Shown: piece by piece, positions 43,901 to 51,428 of the stretch
Numbering within the stretch: position 1 is the stretch's first letter
Layout: every line of letters begins with the position of its first letter
Source of the DNA: Candidatus Igneacidithiobacillus taupoensis
GTDB taxonomy: Bacteria; Pseudomonadota; Gammaproteobacteria; Acidithiobacillales; Acidithiobacillaceae
Reading direction: 5' to 3'
Assembly (NCBI GenBank): GCA_021375695.1
Contig: JAEPKX010000001.1
Location: forward strand, 62,001-126,000
DNA length: 64,000 nucleotides
Notes under the pieces: generated by a model
What the model was told of the DNA's origin: nothing
Databases searched by the model: none
The model's input: the letters and a program-made list of their open reading frames with translations, nothing else
Made by a program: the position numbers and the translations under genes

Positions 43901-44652
43901 CCCAGCGGACCCTGTCCTTCAGAAATGGAGGCGTCGCTACTGACCCGCAAACCATTGGCATATTCCTGGGCAGGACCAGTGGCGGCAAGCACTTCGACCC
44001 AAGTGTCCCCGGGGGCCAGCGAACCAATCCAAACCAAGGCCAGATCGAGAATTTCCACCACCCGTCGAGCAGCCTCTTGCAGCAGGGGGACGGTCTCTTG
44101 TTGCCCCGCGCCACTGGTAAGGGCAGCAATTTCTGCCAGCGCTTGGTAAAAGCGTTTTTGGGTCTCCAGGACGTCCAGGGAGGCTGCTTCATACCCTTCC
44201 ATCTGCCAAAAACGATCCAGTTCAATGCGCTTGCGAATCGCTCGCCGCAGTCTCTGCCGCTCTTGGGCAGACAAGTCGGGCAAGGCCAGGGCGGCGGTCT
44301 GCAGCTCCTCCAAATACAAGGTATAGATCCCATGTAACCACGCACTGGGCAGGCCCATGGCCTGATGCATTGCCCCAAGACGATGCAATGCCTGCCGTCT
44401 TTGCTCATCATAGGGAAGCAGCAGCAGTTCCTGATAATGACGTGCTTGCCCAGCCCGCAACCGTGCCCAGGCACCGGCATCAAGCTCTGCCAGCATGGAT
44501 TCCGTTTCGGGAATATGGCGTAACCAAGCGGAAAGATGTTCGGCAAAGTTCCAGGCCCGCTCGCGGGTGCACAACAACGGCCCAACCCTCCCAAGGAGCA
44601 AATCTTCTTCTGGGGAGCACACCAAAAAAGAGGGGGTCGATGACAATGGCAT
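40894..44652 (-). CDS. Globin-sensor-like, triple-GAF, GGDEF-EAL protein with CZB-like tail
   Basis: 1252 residues, cytoplasmic. Order: helical globin-sensor-like region (about 25-165, candidate heme-ligand His96 in LGAMHQAMGLP); three GAF-like regions (about 170-340, 355-515, 525-695); GGDEF domain (about 703-865; GGDEF at 785-789 with RxxD I-site at 776-779); EAL domain (about 870-1120) where EAL reads EML (911-913) but DDFGTG (1028) and IQGYHLSPP are kept; and a C-terminal Cys/His region (1133-1200: C1133, C1136, C1165 in CPLSTW, H1191xxxH1195) resembling zinc-binding CZB domains. It probably controls c-di-GMP in response to gas or redox and zinc signals. It begins one base after the ABC permease gene. 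Confidence 0.9.
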   Translation of the reverse strand: MPLSSTPSFLVCSPEEDLLLGRVGPLLCTRERAWNFAEHLSAWLRHIPETESMLAELDAGAWARLRAGQARHYQELLLLPYDEQRRQALHRLGAMHQAMGLPSAWLHGIYTLYLEELQTAALALPDLSAQERQRLRRAIRKRIELDRFWQMEGYEAASLDVLETQKRFYQALAEIAALTSGAGQQETVPLLQEAARRVVEILDLALVWIGSLAPGDTWVEVLAATGPAQEYANGLRVSSDASISEGQGPLGLAIRTGKVQIISDISQDWKQASFRPWKERAERFGVGGSMVAVAPREDGGVLTLSLYRRTGSAFAEGVQHLVVSLVQELAAFWNRQSLQARLQTLQSYREAQRHLQQELLGQPDSQHIFHALASNLIRFADTEGVDVLLSNPESPVLERLCAMGPMAEYIQTLPTPQKKPDPTGMVTLPALAWSTRSPTFRQHPAQDLRLPDRWRQEPLASIGAVGAWPMQLAPDAEPVAVVVILARRADTFSPELQQVIGEMIQATALALQQDADRRALAQLTALYQALMAEGELLLRASDERHLLRDTCHRLVESGLFIAAWIGQPDPEGHFFRYLAASGPGSQALQQLRIPVENPGDGAPALIARAWQSGKIQFHQDHLADQQLRPWRNFLLRYGWRSAAAVPIRRDGKRWAILVVIGNQPEIFRQALLELLSRIADILGHGLAELDLRQALRQERDRQQYLALHDPLTDLPNRAYFQRSGQEALARARREQKPLAIGVLDLDGFKQVNDVLGHGAGDRLLQSIARRLQSIFRGGDVVTRLGGDEFGLHLSLQDREDLTPISERMLMAVVSAAAAVTEMPISASLGWAIFPEDGEDFDSLFAHADDAMYAAKDAGKSTFRVYGGAVSQLSQRRIWVHQHFPRAIASGAVQFFLQAQADILAGKLIGVEMLARWREDHGRWQSPGKFIATVEEDIHLIRGLGVWAMQEADRFRQRFRAEGLDLGISLNIGARHFLHPAFLDDLDEHCPEGRGITLEITESVALADLKTSAALANAIKDRGFRLAMDDFGTGYSSLMYAAKLPFDELKLDQDFVRNFGLDQASFAVAGAARLLSELSGLSLIAEGIASPTDLSLWMQMGGSRIQGYHLSPPLPENAFFTWYSWLLPLPRSRCALCPLEDLALLIHSKEDPRSRQHTSDTPLHSCPLSTWFAQKEDKYGCLPSFALAKGVHDRLHQLTQKSTIQERVAVQKQMRALAQRLCRELAAREHSGLQAFSISSAVDPTIAPQAPEG

Positions 44653-44653
44653 G

Positions 44654-45433
44654 TTAGCGCAACAAACGTCGACGCAGGAGGTAGGCAGCTATGCCATAGC
44701 CAAATAGTCCATAGGCACCCAAGACCGCCAGATGCAGCGGCACCTGACTCGGCAGATGACCCGTCAGCAAGGGCCGCAACAGGAGTACTGCGTGGGTCAG
44801 TGGCAGTAGCCCAGCAAGCATCTGGGCAAGCTTGGGCAGACTGTGCAAGGGATAAAACACCCCGCAAAAAAGAAACATGGGAGTGATGGCCAGAGTAAAG
44901 TAGTACATAAAGAAATCATAACTGCGGGAGAGGGCAGTCACCGCCAAGGCCATGGCCCCAAAAACAAAACCAGTCAGCAAAATGATGGGCAGGGCGAGCC
45001 ATGCCCACGCCCAATCCACCGCCCCAAAGAAGGCCGCCACCAGCACAATGGCCACGGCACTAATGGCCCCTTTGACAGCGCACCAGAGCAGCTCGCCCAT
45101 GACAATGTCACCAATCTGCAGTGGGGTAGCCAGCAAAGATAGGTAGGTCTGCTGCACGGCCATACGGGTATAGGCGGAATAGAGTCCTTCAAAGGTTGCC
45201 GTATTCATGGCGGAGCTGGCCACGATCCCCGAGGCAATGAAAGTCAGATAGGGCATCCCCTCCATGCGCCCCACATAGTGCCCAAGGCCATAGCCCAAGG
45301 CCAGCAAATAGAGCAAAGGATCGATAAAATTACCCAGCAGGCTCGGCAACAAAAGCTTACGCCATACCAGTAGATTGCGGCGCACCAGTGCCAAGGCGCC
45401 CCAGCCTGGAAAGAGGGAATTTTGCCTGTTCAA
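44654..45433 (-). CDS. ABC-2 type exporter permease (NodJ-like)
   Basis: 259 residues with six predicted spans. It starts RRNLLVWRKLLLPSLLGNFIDPLLYLLALGYGLG and contains GIVASSAMNTATFEGLYSAY and CGVFYPLHSLP, as in NodJ and related ABC-2 permeases. Together with the upstream ATPase it forms an exporter; NodIJ exports lipo-chitin oligosaccharides in rhizobia, but here the cargo is unknown. TTG at 45433 overlaps the ATPase stop and has GGAGG four bases upstream, making it the best available start. Confidence 0.88.
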   Translation of the reverse strand: MNRQNSLFPGWGALALVRRNLLVWRKLLLPSLLGNFIDPLLYLLALGYGLGHYVGRMEGMPYLTFIASGIVASSAMNTATFEGLYSAYTRMAVQQTYLSLLATPLQIGDIVMGELLWCAVKGAISAVAIVLVAAFFGAVDWAWAWLALPIILLTGFVFGAMALAVTALSRSYDFFMYYFTLAITPMFLFCGVFYPLHSLPKLAQMLAGLLPLTHAVLLLRPLLTGHLPSQVPLHLAVLGAYGLFGYGIAAYLLRRRLLR

Positions 45434-46362
45434 GATGCCTCCTCGCGCAATTCTCGGCCGGTCAGTCGCAGAAAAACATCTTCCAGGGTCGCTGGCCGGA
45501 GCAGGAGTTGGTACTGGGGTTCGGCGGCAAAATGGGCGCGCGCGGGATCCAGGTCTCGGTCGAAGAGCAACAAGGTATCTCCGGCTCGTTCCGCGGCAGC
45601 GACCCTCCCTTCATGCCAGTTCTCTGGGTCGGGGAGCATACCGTCCCGCCGGCGCAGTTCCAGTACATCACCGGGGATATGGGTACGGATTAACATCGAT
45701 GGGGTGTCTTCGGCCAAGAGGATGCCCCCATCCAGGATTCCGACCCGGTCTGCCAGTCGCTCCGCTTCATCCAAATAATGGGTCGTGAGCAGTAAGGTCA
45801 CGCCTTCCCGTTGCAGGGTCCGCAGCCGCGTCCAGAGGAGATGTCGGGCCTGGGGATCCAGGCCCGTGGTCGGCTCATCGAGGAGCAGCAAACGGGGGGC
45901 ATGGATGAGGGCCCGGGCCACGGCCAGTCGACGACGCATACCCCCCGACAGGACTTGAAGCGGGCGGTGGGCGTACTCCGTCAGCATCATCAAGGCAAGC
46001 AGTTCTCTGCTACGCTGGCGGATTTGCCCCTTGGGCAAGCCAAAGTAGCGTCCATAGATCCAGAGATTTTCTTCCACGGTAAAATCCGGGTCGAGCTGAT
46101 CTCCCTGCGGCACCACCCCCATGAATTCGTGGCCGCCTGCGGGCCATTGCGCAAGGGGCAGGCCATCGAGCAGAATGGTACCCGAAGTCAGCGGCGTCAG
46201 TCCTTGGATACAGCGAATGGTCGTACTTTTACCAGCCCCGTTGGGTCCCAAAAGGGCATAGCATTCCCCCACCCCTACTGCCAGACTTACCCCCTGCAAA
46301 ACGGCTCGCCCGCCGTAGTTCTTGTGCAGGGCACAAAGCTCAAGGCGCGGCAAAGTCGGCAC
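45430..46362 (-). CDS. ABC-2 type exporter ATPase (NodI-like)
   Basis: 310 residues from GTG 46362. Walker A GPNGAGKST, signature LSGGMRRR, Walker B LLLLDEPTTGLD and H-loop TTHYLDEAERL are intact, and the C-terminal extension has the ABC-2 exporter character. ATG 46416 is an alternative that would add 18 unconserved residues and lengthen the overlap with the hydrolase gene from 23 to 77 bases. It pairs with the following NodJ-like permease through an overlapping stop and start. Confidence 0.9.
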   Translation of the reverse strand: MPTLPRLELCALHKNYGGRAVLQGVSLAVGVGECYALLGPNGAGKSTTIRCIQGLTPLTSGTILLDGLPLAQWPAGGHEFMGVVPQGDQLDPDFTVEENLWIYGRYFGLPKGQIRQRSRELLALMMLTEYAHRPLQVLSGGMRRRLAVARALIHAPRLLLLDEPTTGLDPQARHLLWTRLRTLQREGVTLLLTTHYLDEAERLADRVGILDGGILLAEDTPSMLIRTHIPGDVLELRRRDGMLPDPENWHEGRVAAAERAGDTLLLFDRDLDPARAHFAAEPQYQLLLRPATLEDVFLRLTGRELREEAS

Positions 46363-47059
46363 AGGGTTTCCCAGGGGCAGCGGGCAATTGCGGCGCCAGT
46401 TCGGCCAACAAGGCATCCTGCAGGCGATTCAGGGCGCCATGGAAGAAATGGTCGGCGGTGAGTTCCAGATATCGGGCCGCAACACCCTGCTCTTTCACCC
46501 ACCCCCGCACGGCCTCCGCAGGGACCAACTCATCTTCCCGGCCCTGGACAATGGTCCATGGACAAGTGGGCATGGGCACTTTGGAAAAATCAAAGAGATT
46601 CACCGGGGGAGCGATCGTAAGGAGCCGCCCAACGCGAGGATCCTGGGCCGCCTGATAGGCCACATAGGCCCCAAAGGAAAAACCTGCCAGCCAAATGGGA
46701 AAACCGGGACGACGCTGCTCCACCCAATCCATTACCGCCAAACAATCGGCCACCTCACCGCGCCCCTGGTCATAATGGCCACCACTCCTCCCCACACCGC
46801 GAAAATTGAAGCGCAGGGAGGGAATCCCCAGGCGATTGCAAATGCGGCTCAGGTAATGCACCACCTTATTTTGCAGGCTTCCCCCATAGAGAGGATGGGG
46901 ATGAAGAATGACCGCAACCACGCCCTGACTTTCCCGTTCCGGGCAAGCGGTAAGACCCTCCAGAGGCCCCGCCGGACCCGGAATCCAGACCGTCTCACCC
47001 ACACACTCCAGGGCGACTTCCTGGCCATCGTACAGATGACTGCGATCGATGGGCAGCAT
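46340..47059 (-). CDS. Alpha/beta hydrolase of the COG2945 type
   Basis: 239 residues. Typical elements are VILHPHPLYGGSLQNKVVHYLSR, RFNFRGVGRSGGHYD, the nucleophile elbow AGFSFGAYVA (Ser), the Asp-containing QGREDELVPAE and the late ADHFFHG with the catalytic His. This conserved bacterial family is often described only as a predicted hydrolase; substrate unknown. The ATG shares one base with the stop of the preceding ferredoxin gene. It lies ahead of the NodIJ-like exporter genes in the same operon. Confidence 0.87.
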   Translation of the reverse strand: MLPIDRSHLYDGQEVALECVGETVWIPGPAGPLEGLTACPERESQGVVAVILHPHPLYGGSLQNKVVHYLSRICNRLGIPSLRFNFRGVGRSGGHYDQGRGEVADCLAVMDWVEQRRPGFPIWLAGFSFGAYVAYQAAQDPRVGRLLTIAPPVNLFDFSKVPMPTCPWTIVQGREDELVPAEAVRGWVKEQGVAARYLELTADHFFHGALNRLQDALLAELAPQLPAAPGKPCADFAAP

Positions 47060-47376
47060 CAGATCCGCAAACGATCGACGATCTTGCCGTCACGGAGATG
47101 GGATTCCACCAATTCGATCACATCCTCTCCGTCCACATAGGTGTACCAAACCCCCTCCGGATAGACCACGGCCACCGGGCCCTCGCTGCAACGCCCCAGG
47201 CAGCCCGCGCGGTTGACCCGCACGAGCCCCTCGCCATGCATACCAAGAGCCTTGGCATGCTTCTTGGCCAGATGGAACATCTCCTCGGCAAGGCCGTGGT
47301 TGTTGCAGGCCTGCTCCCCATTTTCCCGGCGATTGAGGCAAAAGAACAGATGCCGTTGATAGTAACTGGATGCCAC
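47059..47376 (-). CDS. Thioredoxin-like [2Fe-2S] ferredoxin
   Basis: 105 residues. Four cysteines are placed as in the thioredoxin-fold [2Fe-2S] ferredoxins: C13 and C24 (FFCLNRRENGEQACNNHG, Cx10C) and a later GCLGRC (Cx3C), followed by GPVAVVYPEGVWYTYV. Proteins of this group are small electron carriers or NuoE-like subunits; the partner is unknown. It is the first gene of the five-gene minus-strand operon that ends in the 1252-residue GGDEF-EAL protein. Confidence 0.9.
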   Translation of the reverse strand: MASSYYQRHLFFCLNRRENGEQACNNHGLAEEMFHLAKKHAKALGMHGEGLVRVNRAGCLGRCSEGPVAVVYPEGVWYTYVDGEDVIELVESHLRDGKIVDRLRI

Positions 47377-47378
47377 AT

Positions 47379-47407
47379 TTGACCCCTTGGTGTGATCGCG
47401 CCATGAT
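47379..47407 (+). promoter_or_regulatory. Candidate sigma70 promoter for coq7
   Basis: TTGACC at 47379-47384 and CATGAT at 47402-47407 are separated by 17 bases, 30 bases before the coq7 ATG. The -10 match is only fair (4 of 6). It overlaps the first codons of the divergent ferredoxin gene. Confidence 0.35.
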
Positions 47408-47437
47408 ACTCGAAATTACCTTTTTGGTCAGAATATC

Positions 47438-48067
47438 ATGGATTTTGCTGACTCCTTGATCCTATCCATTGACAACGCCTTACGCACTTTGACCGGGGAG
47501 AGCCGGGGCACGGGCCGTCCCAACCCTGGTACGTCCCACCCCGACCGCCTCCTGCGACCCTGGGAGCGGCAAAAATCTGGGCGAATGCTGCGCGTAGACC
47601 ATGCCGGCGAAGTCATGGCCCAAGCCCTCTACACGGGCCAAGCAGCCGGCAGCCACGATCCGGAACTCCAGGCAACCCTCCGCCAGGCCCGTTCCGAGGA
47701 AGAAGATCATCTCCGCTGGTGTGCGGAACGTTTGCAGGAGTTGGGTAGCCGTCCCAGTCTGCTTGGTCCCCTCTGGTACGCCTCGGCCTGGGGGATGGGA
47801 TTTGCAGCTGCGCGCATGGGCAAAGAAGCCAATCTAGGCCTGGTAGTTGCCGTTGAAAATCTGGTGGAAGACCATCTCGCCGGACATCTCCACGATTTAC
47901 CTGAAAAAGATCAGCGCAGCCGGGCCATTCTGGAGGAAATGCAAAAGGATGAAATCGGTCATGCGGAAAAGGCCGAAAAGCTTGGCGCCAGGGAATTGGC
48001 TGCTCCACTGCGGCTGGCCATGGGCGCGTTGAGCAAGATCATGACCCGCAGCGCTCTTTGGCTCTGA
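47438..48067 (+). CDS. coq7: Coq7-type 2-polyprenyl-3-methyl-6-methoxy-1,4-benzoquinone monooxygenase
   Basis: 209 residues. This is a ferritin-like diiron hydroxylase acting in ubiquinone synthesis (the demethoxyubiquinone step). Carboxylate/His ligands are visible in LRVDHAGEVMAQALYTGQ, EEEDHLRWC, VENLVEDHLAGHL and DEIGHAEKA. It replaces the flavin enzyme UbiF of E. coli, as in many other proteobacteria. It is a single gene, divergent from the ferredoxin operon and 11 bases short of the convergent Rrf2 gene. Confidence 0.94.
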   Translation: MDFADSLILSIDNALRTLTGESRGTGRPNPGTSHPDRLLRPWERQKSGRMLRVDHAGEVMAQALYTGQAAGSHDPELQATLRQARSEEEDHLRWCAERLQELGSRPSLLGPLWYASAWGMGFAAARMGKEANLGLVVAVENLVEDHLAGHLHDLPEKDQRSRAILEEMQKDEIGHAEKAEKLGARELAAPLRLAMGALSKIMTRSALWL

Positions 48068-48078
48068 GATCCGGAAAA

Positions 48079-48564
48079 TCAGGCTCTGGGTCGCAGTGGT
48101 ATGCTCTTCCCAGGCAGATGGATTCGATACCGTCCCGCCCGCACGGCTTCTGCCATACTACCAATGGTTTGCTTACTCAATAAGTCGATGACTTCGGCCT
48201 TCAACGGTTTCCAGGCATAGTGGACAGGACAGGCGGTAGCGTCCTCACAGCGTTTCAGGCCCAACACGCAACCCTGTCCCAGGGGTTTGCGCTCGACGAT
48301 TTCGACCACATCCAGAATGTTTTTGCGTTCGGCCCCTGGTGCCAGGACAAAGCCCCCGCCACGCCCCTTGCGGGACTCCAGGACCCCGCTTTTACTCAGG
48401 TCCTGCAAGATCTTGGCCAGGTATTGGCGGGGCGGTACGCGGGGATCGTCGGGATCCCGCAGATATTCCCAAATCTCGTTACTCAAGACTAACTGACCGG
48501 GGGGCTGGGTGGCCAGGTAAATGAGGGCCTGCAGGGCATATTCACTGGTCTTGCTGAGGAGCAT
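48079..48564 (-). CDS. Rrf2 family transcriptional regulator, probably Fe-S binding
   Basis: 161 residues. The winged helix N-terminus reads LLSKTSEYALQALIYLA, with LAKILQDLSKSGVLESRKGRGGGFVLA as recognition helix and wing. Three cysteines, in CVLGLKRC and ACPVH, are spaced C-x6-C-x5-C, close to but not identical with the C-x5-C-x5-C of IscR; this suggests an iron-sulfur sensor. It ends the long minus-strand Calvin-trp run, two bases after the OsmC gene. The target genes are unknown. Confidence 0.9.
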   Translation of the reverse strand: MLLSKTSEYALQALIYLATQPPGQLVLSNEIWEYLRDPDDPRVPPRQYLAKILQDLSKSGVLESRKGRGGGFVLAPGAERKNILDVVEIVERKPLGQGCVLGLKRCEDATACPVHYAWKPLKAEVIDLLSKQTIGSMAEAVRAGRYRIHLPGKSIPLRPRA

Positions 48565-48566
48565 GG

Positions 48567-48992
48567 TCAGTCCGCTCCCAGGATCTCAAAGTCATGGGTA
48601 ATGTTGGCGGTACTCGCCAACATCCGGCTCACCGAGCAATACTTCTCGGCGGAAAGATCAATGGCGTGGGCCACCCGTTTGGGATCAATGTCCTTGCCCT
48701 GCAGGACAAAATGGAGATGAATCCTGGTGAAGACTTTAGGGTCCTCTGTTGCCCGTTCGGCGTCCAGGATTACCTTACAAGCCTGCAGTGCTTGCCGCGA
48801 TTTCTGTAAAATCAGCACCACATCGATACTGGCGCAGCCCCCCAAGCCCATGAGCACCATTTCCATGGGTCGCGCCCCAAGATTATGGCCGCCGATTTCG
48901 GGGGCACCATCCATAACGAGCCCGTGGCCGCTATCGCTGTGGGCCAGAAAGGCCATGCCTTCGGGACCCGTCCACTCCACTATTGCCTGCAT
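48567..48992 (-). CDS. OsmC family protein (YhfA-like)
   Basis: 141 residues. Typical OsmC features are the N-terminal strands AIVEWTGPEGMAFLAHSD, the RPMEMVLMGLGGCASIDVVLILQK helix with the first cysteine, and EKYCSVSRMLAS with the second. Family members are thiol-dependent peroxidases or of unknown role; the YhfA subgroup is uncharacterised. ATG 48992 has GGGGAGA six bases upstream; the longer open frame upstream has no similarity. It lies 43 bases after trpC and two bases before the Rrf2 regulator. Confidence 0.9.
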   Translation of the reverse strand: MQAIVEWTGPEGMAFLAHSDSGHGLVMDGAPEIGGHNLGARPMEMVLMGLGGCASIDVVLILQKSRQALQACKVILDAERATEDPKVFTRIHLHFVLQGKDIDPKRVAHAIDLSAEKYCSVSRMLASTANITHDFEILGAD

Positions 48993-49035
48993 AGATTCTC
49001 CCCAGTTCGGGTTGCAGTATTTGATTACACTACGG

Positions 49036-49833
49036 TCACAGGGAATCTGCAAACATCTCCGCCATGGCCAGGCCAGGCTGGGGGGCGCGCAGAAAACCTT
49101 CCCCCACCAAGAAGCCATGGATACCTGCCCGACGAAGGAGCGCAACATCGCTGGAATTGCGAATCCCACTTTCCGAGATCACCAGTCGGTCTGCCGGCGC
49201 CAGTGGCAAGAGCTCCATACTTCGCTGGATATCCGTAACAAAGTTGCGCAGATCGCGGTTATTGAAGCCCAGCAACGGGCTATGCAGGGACTGGGCACGC
49301 TGCAACTCCACTGGATCGTGAACCTCCACCAGCACGCCCATACCCAATTCCATGGCCAGACCCTCCAATTCCTGTAGTCGTTGGTCGTCGAGGGCGGCAA
49401 CAATGAGCAGGATCGCATCGGCACCGATGGCCCGTGCCTCCCAGACCTGGTACGCATCAATACAAAAGTCCTTGCGCAACACCGGTAACGGACAAGCCTG
49501 GCGGGCGGCGGTCAGAAAGGTATCGCTCCCTTGAAAAAACTCCTCATCGGTCAGTACCGAAAGACAGGCAGCGCCGTGGGCGGCATAATCCCGGGCAATT
49601 TCCACAGGATTGAAATCTGCACGGATCAGCCCCGCCGACGGCGAGGCCCGCTTGAGTTCGGCAATGACCGCCGCCTTTCCCTGATCCACTCGGGCACGCA
49701 ACGCCCCCACAAAATCCCGGGGGGGCTCTGCCAGGCGCGCCGCCGATCGCAGTTCTTCCTCCGGCAGGCGCGTCTTGCGCAGGGCTAGCTCCTGACTCTT
49801 TTTTTGCAAAATCTGCTGGAGGGTGTTGGCCAC
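49036..49833 (-). CDS. trpC: Indole-3-glycerol phosphate synthase
   Basis: 265 residues, monofunctional (no fused TrpF). The (beta/alpha)8 enzyme is shown by [16 protein letters not shown] (catalytic Lys), [39 protein letters not shown] and VISESGIRN. It closes the indole ring in tryptophan synthesis. GTG 49833 directly follows the trpD stop, with AGGAG six bases before. trpF, trpB and trpA are not in the window. Confidence 0.96.
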   Translation of the reverse strand: MANTLQQILQKKSQELALRKTRLPEEELRSAARLAEPPRDFVGALRARVDQGKAAVIAELKRASPSAGLIRADFNPVEIARDYAAHGAACLSVLTDEEFFQGSDTFLTAARQACPLPVLRKDFCIDAYQVWEARAIGADAILLIVAALDDQRLQELEGLAMELGMGVLVEVHDPVELQRAQSLHSPLLGFNNRDLRNFVTDIQRSMELLPLAPADRLVISESGIRNSSDVALLRRAGIHGFLVGEGFLRAPQPGLAMAEMFADSL

Positions 49834-50856
49834 TTAGCACTCCTGTGAAAAATGTAACAAGTCCTGCCACTTGGACCAGGCCGCCCCACTTTCCAGGACA
49901 TCCCTAGCCCTTGCCACCCCGCTGGCAAGATTCCCGACCACTCCAGCTGCATACAAGGCCGCACCGGCATTGAGCAGGACCACGTCGCGACAGGGACCAG
50001 CCTGATTCTGCAGTACGGCCTGAAAAATCTCGGCAGCATGGGCCACATCCCGGATCTGGAGGGCAGCCAAGGGAGCCGATGGCAAGCCAAAGTCCTCGGG
50101 ACGGATGCGGTAGCGTATGATCTGCTGGTCCTTCAGTTCGGCCACTTCCGTGGGACCGGAAAGGCTGATTTCATCCAAACCATCCAACCCATGGACCACC
50201 AGGACATGGCGCGCTCCCAATTCCCGTGCCGCTTCGGCAAGGGGAATGAGCCAGCTTTCCGCATAAACGCCAAGCACCTGATTGGGTGCCAGGGCCGGAT
50301 TGCTCAAGGGGCCCATGAGATTGAAGAGAGAGCGAATACCGAGTTCTTTTCTAGGGCCAACGGCATGGCGCATGGCACCGTGATGGGCGGGGGCAAAGAG
50401 AAAACCGATCCCTATACTTTCAATGGACTGCGCCACCTGTGCGGGATCGAGATCCAAACGCAGTCCCAACGCTTCGAGGACGTCGGCACTTCCACTACGT
50501 CCGCTAACTGCACGATTGCCATGCTTGGCAACCCGAGCTCCAGCGGCGGCCGCCACGATTGCCGAAGTCGTAGAAATATTGAAGGTATGGCAGGCATCTC
50601 CACCCGTTCCACAGGTATCGACCAAATGATCGTCTGCTACCCTTACCCGGGTCATGATGGAACGCAGCGCGCGCGTCGCCCCCACCAGCTCTTCCACCCG
50701 CTCCCCTTTCATGCGCAAACCCATGAGCAAGGCCCCCAGTTGGGCAGGGCTCCATTCTCCGGCCATGACCTGGGTAAAAATCTCCTCCGTCTCTCGGGCA
50801 GAAAGATCCTGGCGGGCAATGATGGCTTCCAGCAACTCACGCACCCCCTTCTTCAT
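49834..50856 (-). CDS. trpD: Anthranilate phosphoribosyltransferase
   Basis: 340 residues. The phosphoribosyl pyrophosphate site [36 protein letters not shown] and the [25 protein letters not shown] segment identify TrpD. It is not fused to TrpG. The ATG overlaps trpG by four bases. Gene order trpE-trpG-trpD-trpC is the standard one for non-enteric proteobacteria. Confidence 0.96.
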   Translation of the reverse strand: MKKGVRELLEAIIARQDLSARETEEIFTQVMAGEWSPAQLGALLMGLRMKGERVEELVGATRALRSIMTRVRVADDHLVDTCGTGGDACHTFNISTTSAIVAAAAGARVAKHGNRAVSGRSGSADVLEALGLRLDLDPAQVAQSIESIGIGFLFAPAHHGAMRHAVGPRKELGIRSLFNLMGPLSNPALAPNQVLGVYAESWLIPLAEAARELGARHVLVVHGLDGLDEISLSGPTEVAELKDQQIIRYRIRPEDFGLPSAPLAALQIRDVAHAAEIFQAVLQNQAGPCRDVVLLNAGAALYAAGVVGNLASGVARARDVLESGAAWSKWQDLLHFSQEC

Positions 50857-51422
50857 GCCATCCGCCGGAGAAAGTTCGTCAGTAACGCCTTGCCGTGTTC
50901 ACTCGCAATGGATTCCGGATGGAATTGTACCCCTTCCACGTCCAGTTCCCGATGGCGCAAGCCCATGATTTCGCCAGAATCCACCCAGGCCGTAATCTCC
51001 AGACAGGAGGGGAGATGTTCGCGATCCACCACCAAGGAATGGTAGCGCGTGGCCAGAAAAGGGCTCGGCAGGCCCGCAAAGACCCCTTGGCCGCCATGAA
51101 GAATGGGCGAGGTCTTGCCGTGCATGACCACGGGCGCGCGTACCACTTTTCCGCCAAAAACCTGGCCAATGGCCTGGTGGCCCAGACAGACTCCAAGAAT
51201 GGGAATTCTTCCTGCAAAATGTCGAATGACGGCGGTGGAGATCCCTGCTTCATTGGGAGTACATGGCCCAGGAGAAATACAAATCCCCCGGGGGGCTAGC
51301 GCTTCGATGCTGCCCAACCCGATGGCATCGTTGCGCTCGACCCGCAGCGTTGCCCCCAACTCTGCAAAATATTGGACCAGGTTGTAGGTGAAGCTATCGT
51401 AGTTATCAATGACGAGCAGCAT
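50853..51422 (-). CDS. trpG: Anthranilate synthase component II (glutamine amidotransferase)
   Basis: 189 residues. Class I amidotransferase: [19 protein letters not shown] at the N-terminus, [12 protein letters not shown], the nucleophile Cys in [10 protein letters not shown], and the [11 protein letters not shown] motif with the His and Glu of the triad. It supplies ammonia to TrpE, and could also serve PabB in folate synthesis. It lies six bases after trpE. Confidence 0.95.
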   Translation of the reverse strand: MLLVIDNYDSFTYNLVQYFAELGATLRVERNDAIGLGSIEALAPRGICISPGPCTPNEAGISTAVIRHFAGRIPILGVCLGHQAIGQVFGGKVVRAPVVMHGKTSPILHGGQGVFAGLPSPFLATRYHSLVVDREHLPSCLEITAWVDSGEIMGLRHRELDVEGVQFHPESIASEHGKALLTNFLRRMA

Positions 51423-51428
51423 GGGTCT

